Shown: piece by piece, positions 51,951 through 60,958 of the stretch | How the letters are laid out: every line of letters begins with the position of its first letter | Position numbering within the stretch: position 1 is the first letter of the stretch | Notes under the pieces: generated by a model | Told to the model about the DNA's origin: nothing | The model's input: only the letters and a program-made list of their open reading frames with translations | Database searches by the model: none | Position numbers and translations under genes: made by a program | Source: an endosymbiont 'TC1' of Trimyema compressum | Lineage (GTDB): Bacteria; Bacillota; TC1 | Direction: 5' to 3' | Assembly: GCF_001584725.1 (NCBI RefSeq) | Contig: NZ_CP014606.1 | Span: forward strand, 496,001 to 560,000 | DNA length: 64,000 nucleotides

Positions 51951-53010
51951 TTAGTTGGTGACTAGCTGATCTGTTTTTAAAATAGCTTCAAATAGTATTT
52001 TTTCTGTAATGTCAACAGGCTCATTATAAATAAAGGAATTTTCTGTACAAACAAAGGAAACTATATCTTTAAGATTTTCTTCAATATTTTTTGAAATTCC
52101 AATATCTTTTAAAGTCATTGGTAAGTTAGTTTTTGAATAGAAATCATAGATATCATTGGCCACAGAGGTATGTTCCTCATTATTAAGCATTAAAGCCACT
52201 AAGATACCAAAAGCAACTAATTCTCCATGAAGGCAATTTTTGGTTGCTTCTAATTCAACTAATCCATTATGCAGAGCGTGTGGACCGGCTAAGTGACAGG
52301 ATTCAAACCCCACACCACTTAAAAGAATAGTACTTTCAATCACTCTATTAAGAGCAGGTGTAATTTGAGCTTTTTTAAAATCATTAATAGCTTTTAAGCC
52401 ATCTTCTAAAATAATTTGAGTAGCCATTTGGGCTAGGAGGATTCCCGTAGTCGTTGCTTGTCCTCCGTGATAGCTTATAGAACCTTTTTAAGCCAAGACT
52501 TTGCTTCAAAGCCAGTTGCTAAAGCATCTGCCATCCCACTTATAAAGTATCTTATGGGACTTGCTAAGAGAATGTTGGTATCAACTAAAACAATTGCAGG
52601 GCTGTTTTTTTGAATTTCAAAACTTGTAATATGATTGTGTTTATCGTAAATGACTGCACAACCTGTACAAGGAGCATCTGTAGAAGCTACTGTAGGTACA
52701 ACTACTAAAGGGATATTTAAATGGTCTGCGAAAACTTTACCACAGTCAATTATTTTTCCACCACCCATTACAACTAAAGTGTTAAATTTTTTTCCAATGG
52801 CTATTAATCGATTTATTTCTAAATAGGTGTATTGTCCATTAAATGTTTCAACAGGGAAATGACATAAATCTTCTAGTGTTTTTTAAATCTAGGAATTGCG
52901 ATAAGAAAAGGTTCTCCTTCTAAGGTGTTAAGTATTTTAGGCAGTTCTTTTAAGGTATCTTCTCCCTGAATATATTTTCCAGAAAAGTGAATATGTTCAA
53001 TGTGTTCCAT
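51951..53010 (-). pseudogene. gldA: Glycerol dehydrogenase-like iron-containing alcohol dehydrogenase, frameshifted
   Basis: Joined on the minus strand from ATG 53010 the product is about 350 residues. NAD-binding VVMGGGKIIDCGKVFADH, the metal-site Asp region (FISGMADALATGFEAKSW) and the His region (HLAGPHALHNGL, then LHGELVAFG) identify the glycerol dehydrogenase group. A lost A near 52884 and a homopolymer change near 52490 split it into three frames. The enzyme would oxidise glycerol or a related polyol. It is otherwise well conserved, so inactivation looks recent. Confidence 0.82.
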
Positions 53011-53179
53011 TTTTCTATCCTTTCAAATCAAAAAAATATTTTAATTGATTATTTTAGTATAAGGTTTTTGATGAAAAAACAACTATTTAATGCTAAAATA
53101 TATGTTTTTTATACTTATTGCAAAATATGAAAAAAATCATATACATTAGTACCTTGTTGGTGACTCTGGAGAAGAAATG

Positions 53180-53216
53180 TTGACATTTTGTAAAATAATA
53201 TACTATACTTTAGTAT
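53180..53216 (+). promoter_or_regulatory. Promoter with palindrome before the adhesin gene
   Basis: TTGACA at 53180-53185 and TATACT at 53204-53209 are 18 bases apart. The -10 lies in an inverted repeat, TATACT-TT-AGTAT (53204-53216), close to TATACT-AT-AGTAT at 56463. Confidence 0.6.
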
Positions 53217-53247
53217 GGTTTGATATTATGGGAAGGAGTTTGATAAG

Positions 53248-54849
53248 ATGACTAAAATGAGGAGCAAATTATGTATTGCAGTGATTATGATTTTAACTGT
53301 ATTTTACTGGCAACTATTTTCAAGGGACATGGCTGTTAAAGGTGGGATGCCAGAAGAACATAATGCAATGGAAGCTGCTTTAACAGAGAATTGGATTGAG
53401 TGGACTGGCGGTGATGTAACAATTGACTTTATTTTGAACTATATTGATGCTAAAGCAAAAGTGAGTTTGCGCCAGGAAATCCAACAGTACCGACTGGCTA
53501 TATGACCAATGCCAATCAATTTGGAGTAGTTATTACTATGGGAGGTAATGATTATATCTACACTTTTGCAGATGGTTCATCTGAATCGTCTGGCGTATTT
53601 TTTGCTATTGAGGAAAATGGTGCTCAATCCCCTTATGTTTTGAAGCCATCATTCCCAGCAAATAATAGCTGGAATAATCCTAATGGAATCGTTACAGATT
53701 ATAAGTATTATTACTCAGGTAATAAGGTTAAAGAAGAAAGTACAATTGAATTAATAACAGGAGAAAAAGTACTTTTTACGCAGATTGTAGAGTTTAAAAA
53801 TAGTGGTATTTATCACCATGCTTATTTTAAAAATATTGGATTAAATGATATTCCTACTTTTAGAATTTTAAATAAATTGGATACTTATTTAATTCATGAT
53901 GGTGTTCCGATTTACTATGGTGAGTCTCAACATACATATTACTTGAAAAATGGGGCTTTAAAGCTCCGTGTATCAGGTCTGAATGGTGTTGATGGTAGCC
54001 TTGGTACTAGAGAACATCAGAGAATATGGGAAAATGGATTTATAAATACCTATAGAGTATATAATCCAATCAATTTTGAAAATGTGGGGAATCCAGGAGA
54101 CGTTGCTTTTAGTGGTTAATGGCCAGATGATGATTCAGAAATTATATTTACGCAAGTACCTTTTACTTTAGATGTTGGAGCAACAGCTGAGCAAACTTTT
54201 GCGATTAACTTTTTGCCAGCTAATACTGTTACTGTAAATTATTTAGATATCCTTGGTAATTAAGTAGCTGAACCCGATTTTTTAAAAGGGGAATTAGATG
54301 CTAAATATGTAGCAGCTGCTAAGGATATTTCTGGTTATTCAATTGACTTAGATAATTACCCAGTAAATACTATGGGGTTTTTCGTGTGTATGAACAAGCA
54401 GTGAATTTTATTTATAAAGAAAATGCTCCTTTAACATACAAGGTTACTTATGATGGCAATCTGAATACTGGTGGTACATTGCCTCTTGATAATACCGATT
54501 ATTTAGAAGGACAATTAATTAATAATCTTGACGCTGGAGATATTATAAAAGATGGATACACTTTTAAAGGTTGGAATACGGCTGCTGATGGTAGCGGAAA
54601 ATTGTGGGATTATGCAGTTGATACAATGCCAGCAAGGAATATAACACTATATGCTCAATGGGAACCAAATGAAATAGTAACTGTAGGCCCAGAAGTAGAA
54701 GAAAAAATACTGATACTGAAAATCAGAGTATCACCGAATTAAGTAAGGAACTACCTAAAACAGGGAATAATTTAAATATAATAGCTAGCGTTGCAATTGT
54801 ATTAACTGGCATTATATTTAATATAAATGCCATAAGGAAAAATAAATAG
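53248..54849 (+). pseudogene. LPXTG-anchored cell-surface protein with InlB-type repeat, broken
   Basis: A signal peptide (KLCIAVIMILTVFYWQLF) leads into a surface domain of unknown type (GNDYIYTFADGSSESSGVFF), then one Flg_new/InlB B repeat ([19 protein letters not shown], then [12 protein letters not shown]) and a complete sorting signal: LPKTGN, a hydrophobic helix (IIASVAIVLTGIIFNI) and RKNK. Lesions are frame changes near 53490, 54375 and 54710 and TAA codons at 54117-54119 and 54261-54263, both fitting Gln positions. It would have been displayed on the cell wall by sortase. Function is unknown; adhesion is plausible. Confidence 0.8.
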
Positions 54850-55093
54850 TTTTTAGATTAAAACCCATAAGCTAGCTTTAGTTTACGGGGGTTTTAAGTG
54901 GTATTTATTTTATTTGATTTTTAAAAGGTATATGAATAAGGAAAATCCCTATTGTTAAATGACTGCCATGTTTGCAAAATTGGGTTTTATGTTTAAGTTT
55001 ACAAAAAGTCTGTTTTAATATATAATACAGGTATATATGAAGACTTTCTCACTTTGGCTAAGTTGTTTTATAATTTATAAAGGAAGTGAAAAA

Positions 55094-55478
55094 ATGAAAG
55101 ATTTTTTTGAATTTTCAAAAAGAAGAAGAGAACAAGAAAAGGCAGCTAATGCAAAAGACTTTGCATTAGGTATTGGCATTGGTGTTTTAGTAGGAGCATT
55201 AGCAGGTATTTTGATAGCACCTAAAGCTGGAAAAGAGACTAGACAAGATATCAAAGAAACAGCAAGCCAAGTTGCAACAGTAGCAAGGGAAAATGTTAAT
55301 AAAGCAGTTCAAGCAACAAAATCAAAAGCTCAAGAGTTTTCTGAGGAAGTTAATGAAAGTGCAGAAAAAGCTAAAATCAAAGTCGCTGCAGCGCACAAAG
55401 ATATTTCTGAAGGAAAAACAAAAAGTTGCAGAAGATATTGAGTTAACGGTAGATAATGTTAAAAAAGATATTAAATAA
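55094..55478 (+). pseudogene. YtxH-like small membrane protein, frameshifted near the end
   Basis: The N-terminal part has the YtxH pattern: a short charged start, a glycine-rich membrane helix (FALGIGIGVLVGALAGILIA) ending in PKAGKETRQDI, then a long Lys/Ala/Glu coiled coil. Near 55415 one base is gained in AAAAACAAAAAG, which ends the frame early at 55441; the other frame continues the helix (KQKVAEDIELTVDNVKKDIK) to 55478. The late position means a shortened protein could still work. Confidence 0.75.
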
Positions 55479-55496
55479 TGCGAAGTGAGGTAAAGG

Positions 55497-55946
55497 ATGA
55501 ATATACAATTTTCGTTAAATGATTTATTTTCCTTTCTAGGAGGCCTTTTACTTTTTGTAATTGGAATTTTTCTGATTATTCTGCTAGTTAAACTTATAGG
55601 TGTTCTTAGTAGAGTTAAAAATTTACTTATAGAAAATAAAGATAATATTAATCGCTCATTAGCTGCATTGCCTGAAACATTAGAAAATGCTAAAGATATT
55701 ACAGAAGACTTAAAAAATGTATCAGGACAGGTTAAGGAAACTGTTCCTGTTGTTTTAGATCATGTTGAAACAATTACTGGAAATGCAAGAGATAGTGTAG
55801 AAATGGTTGGAGAAGTTATTTTTAACATTGGAGAAGGTATTGATGATACTGTTAAGTCATTTAAAGAAGAAACTGCCAGCTATGGAACTTATTTTGCAGG
55901 TATTGTAGAGCTTGTTAAATTTATCTATCAAAAATTTTCTAAATAG
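55497..55946 (+). CDS. DUF948-like membrane/coiled-coil protein
   Basis: The 149-residue protein has one N-terminal transmembrane helix (LLLFVIGIFLIILLVKLIGV) and a long amphipathic helix region, as in DUF948/YtxG-like proteins, which are often next to YtxH. The pair is common in Firmicutes and tied to general stress response in Bacillus, but the role here is unknown. It is intact and followed by a terminator. Confidence 0.65.
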   Translation: MNIQFSLNDLFSFLGGLLLFVIGIFLIILLVKLIGVLSRVKNLLIENKDNINRSLAALPETLENAKDITEDLKNVSGQVKETVPVVLDHVETITGNARDSVEMVGEVIFNIGEGIDDTVKSFKEETASYGTYFAGIVELVKFIYQKFSK

Positions 55947-55958
55947 TTAATAAAGATG

Positions 55959-56001
55959 ACCCTTTTAGCAATTATTTACATGTTAAAAGGGTTTCTTTTT
56001 T
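55959..56001 (+). terminator. Terminator after the DUF948-like gene
   Basis: ACCCTTTTAGCA pairs with TGTTAAAAGGGT (one wobble), followed by TTTCTTTTTT. Confidence 0.85.
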
Positions 56002-56037
56002 AGAGAGAATTTAAAGCTTAACTTTGCGTTTTTTCTA

Positions 56038-56066
56038 TTGACTTATTTCAAGATTAAAGATATAAT
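56038..56066 (+). promoter_or_regulatory. Promoter of tRNA-Cys
   Basis: TTGACT (56038-56043) and TATAAT (56061-56066) with a 17-base spacer lie about 90 bases before the tRNA. Confidence 0.6.
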
Positions 56067-56108
56067 AGTTCTTGCGTTGGATATTCTAGAAATGCAAAAA
56101 GCAACCTG

Positions 56109-56138
56109 TATAATGGGAAATGTTATAATGGGAAATGT
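56109..56138 (+). repeat. 15-bp tandem duplication containing TATAAT
   Basis: TATAATGGGAAATGT is present twice in a row, giving two extra -10-like boxes just before tRNA-Cys. Confidence 0.9.
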
Positions 56139-56155
56139 TCCCTTATATAATATGG

Positions 56156-56232
56156 GGCGACGTCGCCAAGTTGGCTAAGGCAGAGGTCTGCAAAACCTTC
56201 ATTCCCCGGTTCGAATCCGGGCGTCGCCTCCA
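56156..56232 (+). tRNA. tRNA-Cys (GCA)
   Basis: The acceptor arms GGCGACG and CGTCGCC pair fully, the anticodon loop CTGCAAA gives GCA, the T arm holds GGTTCGAATCC, and CCA is encoded at 56230-56232. All arms fold. Its 3' end is repeated in degenerate form at 59003-59039 and an integrase remnant lies just downstream on the minus strand, so it served as the attachment site of an integrative element. Confidence 0.95.
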
Positions 56233-56249
56233 CTATTACTAAAAGCTCT
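56213..56249 (+). repeat. attL-like direct repeat (tRNA-Cys 3' end)
   Basis: This 37-bp block starts in the T arm of tRNA-Cys and is repeated at 59003-59039 with six differences. All six are C here and T there. The pair brackets 2.8 kb with an integrase remnant at the tRNA side, the classic layout of a tRNA-integrated element. Confidence 0.8.
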
Positions 56250-56456
56250 ATAATAGGGGCTTTTTTATTTGTTTTTTCTCTGGACAAGCTCTGGACAAAT
56301 TCTAAAAAAAATGTTGATATCATTTTTTCAAATTGTTCATTTAATACATTTGCTGAAATTTCGATATTTTCTTTATATAGATGCCTGTAAATTTTTTGGA
56401 TTTGCTTAACAGTTGTATGCCCTACAATTGTTCTCTCACTGACTCCATTTTCCTTT
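56241..56456 (-). pseudogene. C-terminal remnant of a tyrosine integrase
   Basis: On the minus strand about 70 residues of a phage-type integrase end remain: NGVSERTIVGHTTVKQIQ with the GH of the catalytic box, then IYRHLYKENIEISANVLNEQ with the Tyr, and a tail containing VQSLSREKTNKK. The conserved order (GH followed by Tyr) and the position beside tRNA-Cys support the call. Everything upstream, including the first catalytic Arg, is missing; the frame stops at a 36-bp palindrome. Confidence 0.8.
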
Positions 56457-56487
56457 CTTCATTATACTATAGTATAATGAAGAAAGG
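56452..56487. repeat. 36-bp perfect palindrome
   Basis: CCTTTCTTCATTATACTA is followed directly by its exact reverse complement. The left half belongs to the integrase remnant, so the right half looks like an inverted copy. It contains TATAAT boxes in both directions. Confidence 0.95.
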
Positions 56488-56561
56488 GTAGACTCATAAT
56501 GGGTCTACGTAATTCTCATGAAAGAACCTTTTACAACTGGTAGAGATTGGGGTTCTTTTTT
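56486..56561 (+). ncRNA. Candidate small RNA
   Basis: Just after the rightward TATAAT in the palindrome (56473-56478), the sequence can form a hairpin (GTAGACTC with GGGTCTAC, 5-base loop), a short single-stranded link and a rho-independent terminator (AAGAACC with GGTTCTT, then TTTTT). No open frame is present. It could be a roughly 75-base RNA. No known family is recognised, and an old attenuator is an alternative. Confidence 0.4.
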
Positions 56562-56654
56562 ATTGATGTCATTTAATACCCATTTTCTGATGCACTGTAG
56601 CTTACCTGCGCATTTGTAAAACCTTCAGTTTGTACATAAGTATAGAGGATTGAC

Positions 56655-56861
56655 GGAAGCAGGCTCCCAACTATCCAGATTATTAATAAGTATTCTGGGA
56701 AAGCTGTTGGCTTGGGCTGTGGTAAAAAAGGCAATGAAACTAAGATTTATACTGTTAACCCAAATGATTCAACTAATCAAGATTGGATAGCTATTCCGAT
56801 TAGGCGGTTTACTAAGGAAAATATTGTGATAAGGGTTTTAAGAAGTAAAGAGATGTCATGA
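56655..56861 (+). pseudogene. Short remnant, possibly of a ricin-type lectin-like domain
   Basis: An open stretch of 68 codons without a good start contains IQIINKYSGKAVGLGCG and NDSTNQDWIAIPI, which resembles the repeat unit of beta-trefoil lectin domains (NKxSGK ... QW). A terminator (AGCTTAGGGGA with TTCCTCTAGGCT, then TTTTT) follows at about 56863-56895. The match is weak. Confidence 0.3.
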
Positions 56862-57029
56862 GCTTAGGGGATTGATTTCCTCTAGGCTTTTTTACAAGCC
56901 ACTCAGCTTGTAAATATTGATATGATCTAAATTGTTATGGCATAATAAAACGATAAAATTGTGATTCAAATAAACATGATTTGAAGGATGGGGAATGTGA
57001 AAAATAGAAAAATACATATGGAGGTAAGT

Positions 57030-58368
57030 ATGAAAAAAATTGATGATACAACCTTAATAGATTCAAATTGTATTATAAAAATAATGCCTAATAAATCTTT
57101 CATTAATGAAGATGTTGATATTACAATAAGTGGGTTGAAATGCAATCAAAAAGTGATTGTTCGCGCTGAGAGTAAAGATTATTATTGTATTAATTGTGGA
57201 ATGCTTGAACAGGGGAAAAATTCTTTGTGGGAATCATATGGTGTTTTTATTTCTGATGATAATGGAAATATTTTTTTAAAAAGCGCTATGCCAATTGATG
57301 GTACCTATAAGGATTGTAATTCAATGGGACTTTTTTATTCGATGAAAATAAAAAATGCGTAATAAAGAGTTGGCGAAAAATCTTTTAGATATTAGTGAAA
57401 ATCGAAGTTGTAATATTATTTTTACGGTTGAAATTGATGGAAAGGTATTAGCTTCTAAAATACATACTAGACAATTTTGTGATGATACAATAATAAGTAA
57501 GAGTATTGTTCAGAAAAATTTTGTTGGACGTTATTTTATTTCTGAAATTAAAAAACAAAGACCTGCAATTATTGTAGTTAGTGGAAGTGAAGGAAGAATT
57601 GAAAAGGCACAGGCTATTGCAGAAGTATTAGCTCAACAAGGGTATTCAACATTGGCTGTTTGCTATTTTGGAATGAATGACCACATCACCTAATCTGAAT
57701 TTAATCCCACTTAAAATTATTGAAAACTCTTTAGAATGGTTGAAAAATCAAGATACTGTTGATAATAAATGCATTGGAATTTATGGGCGTTCAAAGGGCG
57801 GAGAGTTAGCACTTATAGCTGCTTCTATTTTTCTAGTATCACTTGTGTGATTGCTAATATGCCTAGTTGTTATATTTATGAAGGGTTAATAAAAGGAAAG
57901 CCTTATCATCAATCATCATGGACATATCGAGGTTTAGAATTACCTTATATAAAATTTTCTTTTTTTATTTTGTTTAAAGCAATTATAAAAAAATATTATG
58001 AAAAAAGACTATATTAGAGAGATGTATCAGAATATGATTAAAAAATTTATTATAGAGGGTGCGAGTATAGAGGTAGAAAACATTAATGGTTCAATTTTGT
58101 TTTTATCTTCAGAGGAAGGTAAAATATGGCCTTCTTTCCTTCATTGCGAAATTGCAACTAAGAGGCTATCTGAAAAAAATTTAAGCATTATTATAAACAT
58201 CGTACTTATAAAAAAGCTGGACATATGCTTACATTACCTTATCAATCTATTATCAATGATAAAAAATGCAATGGATTTTTGCAGGAATGGGATAAGGCAT
58301 GCAATGATAGTTGGAATCAAACAATTGATTTTTTAGATAAATGGAGAGCAGGTCATATAAACAAATGA
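57030..58368 (+). pseudogene. Acyl-CoA thioesterase / BAAT-family protein, broken
   Basis: The N-terminal domain fits acyl-CoA thioesterase/BAAT (PNKSFINEDVDITISGLKC; FLKSAMPIDGTYKDCNSMGL). The C-terminal alpha/beta-hydrolase domain shows IIVVSGSEGRIEKAQAIAE, the nucleophile elbow IGIYGRSKGGELALIAAS and KKAGHMLTLPYQS with the likely catalytic His. ATG 57030 follows GGAGGTAAG. Frame changes occur near 57360, 57685, 57830, 58005 and 58185. The family hydrolyses acyl-CoA or transfers acyl groups to amino acids, including bile acid conjugation in animals; the bacterial substrates are mostly unknown. It lies inside the tRNA-Cys element. Confidence 0.78.
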
Positions 58369-58516
58369 AGATTTAATTGGAAGAAATGGGTTTTTATTGC
58401 ATAAATTATAATTTATAATATATAATTAAAAAAACATAAAAACTACAGTCTAAATATTTAATAAGAAAGAAGATCAAATATTACATGAGGGAGACAAGGC
58501 ACAATAAGTTAGAAAG

Positions 58517-58639
58517 CGTTATACTTTCAAAGGCTGGAATACAGCAAAAGATGGAAGTGGAGAAAACTGGAAATTCAATAAAACAACAATGCCTGATCAT
58601 AATGTAACACTATATGCCCAATGGCAATGTTGGTGGTAA
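58517..58639 (+). pseudogene. Isolated InlB-type repeat remnant
   Basis: About 40 codons encode one more Flg_new/InlB B repeat ([18 protein letters not shown] and MPDHNVTLYAQW), ending in TAA. No signal peptide, anchor or start is near. It is the third piece of the same repeat in this window. Confidence 0.7.
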
Positions 58640-59002
58640 CTGATAAATAAAGTTATTTACAAAAAGAATAATTAATGTTACTATCATTATAATGCTAACA
58701 ACCTTTTAATTTTTTTCATTTAATGTAAAATTCCCTAGGCAATGAGCTTAGGGAGTTTTGCTATATAAAAATATCAAGGTAGCAAAAAAACGCCTTGATA
58801 AAAGTTAGGGGTCATCACATAATTTCTAGCTCTTATCTTGTAAAATGCCCATTCATGAAGAGGGCATTTTACTTTCAAATTATTTTTCCTTCAATAATAT
58901 ACACTTCAAGTCAATTACAAAATTAGGGGTATTTGATATTATATGTTTTAACAATTCCAAAGTGTTTAAGTGCGATGAAATACCTTAAAATTGTTATTTT
59001 AA
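58640..59002. other. Non-coding stretch with three hairpins
   Basis: No gene is seen. It holds a strong terminator at 58727-58759, a short hairpin at about 58768-58797 (TATCAAGG with CCTTGATA) and a second terminator-like hairpin at 58840-58872 (GTAAAATGCCC with GGGCATTTTAC). Confidence 0.6.
58727..58759 (+). terminator. Strong terminator, twin of the half-site at IS copy 1
   Basis: AAAATTCCCTAGGC pairs with GCTTAGGGAGTTTT (14 bp with two wobbles) around the loop AATGA. The 3' arm is repeated right of IS copy 1 at 48630. Confidence 0.85.
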
Positions 59003-59039
59003 GAATCTGGGTGTTGTCTTCACTATTACTAAAAGTTCT
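59003..59039 (+). repeat. attR-like degenerate direct repeat of tRNA-Cys 3' end
   Basis: GAATCTGGGTGTTGTCTTC and the following CACTATTACTAAAAG match 56213-56249 at 31 of 37 positions. Each difference is C-to-T. It marks the far end of the integrated element. Confidence 0.8.
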
Positions 59040-59529
59040 TCAATTGCTATAATGGTCTGTCTTTTTACACCGATTCGTAATAGAAAATATAAGAAATATT
59101 TAAAATGTTATCCCTGTATTAATAAGAAAATAGGATATAAAACAGAAGTTAACAAGGGAATTCTTCATAGACTATCCAATGCAGATGAAAAAATGCGATT
59201 TACAGATGGCGCCTAATACTAATATTGATTTGCCTATTTTTGGGAATCAAAAGACTATAGAGCTACGTAATTATAAACTTCAGGTTATTTTAGAATCAGA
59301 TGAAAAATTGGAAGAGGGGTTATCTTTTACTGTTGCTTCTAAGACTTAAAAAATGATTGAGGATGCTGACCAGTCAATACAAAATAGTTAAAAAATATAT
59401 TTACTAACAATAAAAGATTATTTATTTTCTTAAATTAAATAATTGAAGCAAAAGTGAAAACATAAAAAAAGAAAGGCTATTATAAATAACGAAACTATTG
59501 AAATAATGGCTCCAGTATTTGCAAGCTAC
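59040..59529 (+). other. Remnant region left of IS copy 2
   Basis: Short open pieces can be read (for example NKGILHRLSNADEKMRFTDG near 59155-59213 and NYKLQVILESDEKLEEG near 59270-59320, ending at TAA), probably decayed coding sequence. I recognise no family and no start. Confidence 0.4.
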
Positions 59530-59566
59530 TGGAAGAATGTCAATAGAGTAGATAGAAAAAGTGAAA

Positions 59567-60511
59567 TTAAGTTTTAATAGAAGTGAAAAAATAGTCTTCT
59601 TTGGAATTAGGAGAAAGAATGTTATTAGCAGAGTGGGGACGTATAGGGGGTTGTAGAAGCCCTCAATGTGTTCAAAGCAGGAAAGCTTAATTTGAGCAAA
59701 GGAAGAAAAAGACCTACGAAGAATTTCTTCTTTTTTCATATATTTAAAAAGGACTCAACGACAGCATTGTCCCAAGGATGAGAAAGCTTAGAAAAAGATT
59801 GAATGATACCAAAAGAATCAAGGAGCTTTCTAAAGATAAAAGAAGTATATTAGGAACCTCTGTCAGAATGAAAAATAAGAGAAGTAGAAGGTTTTTGAGA
59901 ATAAAAGGCTTTGATAAAAGTATCCTTAACAAGAGAAGTATCAATTTTAAGAGAGAGCTTCCAAGCAATAATTTTACGAGAAAATAAATCCATAATAACA
60001 CAGAGATAAGCAAAAGAGGCATTTAAATTAATATAGGTAATGTCACTAGCCCAGACTTGATTGGGCTGAGGAACATTAAAATTTTGATTTAGGTAGTTAG
60101 GGCAATCAAAATTGGGAATAGACCTCGGATGAATAAACCGAAGTTTGATAGTAGGCATTTTAGGAAGATTCATGTCAGTCATCAGGCGGCTCGCTCTACC
60201 AATACTGATGTTGATGCCATAGTCATAGGAAAGAAGAGCCTTAATCTTAGATGGGCCAATACGTCTCTTAGTAAGATGACAAATCTCCGAGAATAAGCTG
60301 ACGGAGTTTTTAATTCTCAATAGTTCTAGGAGAAAGTTTTTCCGAAAAGTATTTGTAATAGGAGCTGCGGTTCACTTTAAGGACATGACAAAGAAAAGAG
60401 ATAGCGTGCTGAAAACGAAGGGTATGAACAGCCATTAATCTTTGTCTGAGTGAGGCGTGAATATGGCAATTGCTTTTTTTAAAATGATATTTTCCTCCTA
60501 GAGTCGAGCAT
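59567..60511 (-). pseudogene. IS3-family transposase OrfB, copy 2, broken
   Basis: It has the same integrase core as copy 1 with the same frame changes and the same TAA after HSDRGS (about 59850). The extra A near 60481 also breaks the region after the OrfA/OrfB overlap (a TAA follows the KISF segment), so copy 2 carries one lesion more than copy 1. Confidence 0.83.
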
Positions 60512-60716
60512 TACGCTTTTGAAGATCCTTAATCTGCTTAGCGGTTAGAATAGTATCATCATCAATTCTAACCTGAGAATAAAGTTTAATCCACTTGTGT
60601 AAAGCAGACATGGAGACACCATATTCTTTAGAAAGTTGGGATTGAGTTTTACCGTTTTGGTGTAAATTAACAATACTTTTTTTAAATTCTTCATCGTATT
60701 TCTTGTAATTATTCAT
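60498..60716 (-). CDS. IS3-family transposase OrfA, copy 2
   Basis: The 72-residue helix-turn-helix protein is identical to OrfA of copy 1 and is intact. Alone it can bind the element's ends but cannot move it. Confidence 0.83.
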   Translation of the reverse strand: MNNYKKYDEEFKKSIVNLHQNGKTQSQLSKEYGVSMSALHKWIKLYSQVRIDDDTILTAKQIKDLQKRNARL

Positions 60717-60794
60717 AATTTTATCCTTTCTTATGTGTCTACTTATTTAAAACATGTTTCACTTTTTCCTGTCTACTTTTTTAGTATATGTCCA

Positions 60795-60957
60795 ACATGG
60801 GAAGATGGTAAGGTATATACAGTAGACAAAGCTTTGGGTCGAGATAGGCGTGCTGCTTTAAAAACAGGGGGACAGGGCATGCGCTATACTTGTAAAATCA
60901 TGGGAAAAATATCCTACCTTTTTTGAAGAAGGAAAATGGTTTATGGAAGGTAAGTGA
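60795..60957 (+). pseudogene. Small protein before lexA, N-terminus cut by IS copy 2
   Basis: The frame leaving the IS reads GKVYTVDKALGRDRRAALKT and MRYTCKIMGK, then changes frame in the A-run near 60905 and ends as FEEGKWFMEGK with TGA just before the lexA ATG. Its pattern (a basic middle, a beta-rich end) is that of a small accessory protein, but I cannot name the family. The start is lost to the IS insertion. Confidence 0.5.
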
Positions 60958-60958
60958 G

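Larger units (their letters stand above)
59530..60794 (-). mobile_element. IS3-family (IS150-like) element, copy 2
   Basis: This 1265-bp copy differs from copy 1 by one extra A (about 60481-60484) and at least one base near the right end. It shares every OrfB lesion with copy 1. No target-site duplication is visible. Its right end interrupts the gene that precedes lexA. Confidence 0.92.

Noticed and set aside
56123-56323. Minus-strand frame running through tRNA-Cys
   Set aside because: The part over the tRNA is a common spurious translation (TPGFEPG). Only the integrase tail beyond the tRNA is kept.
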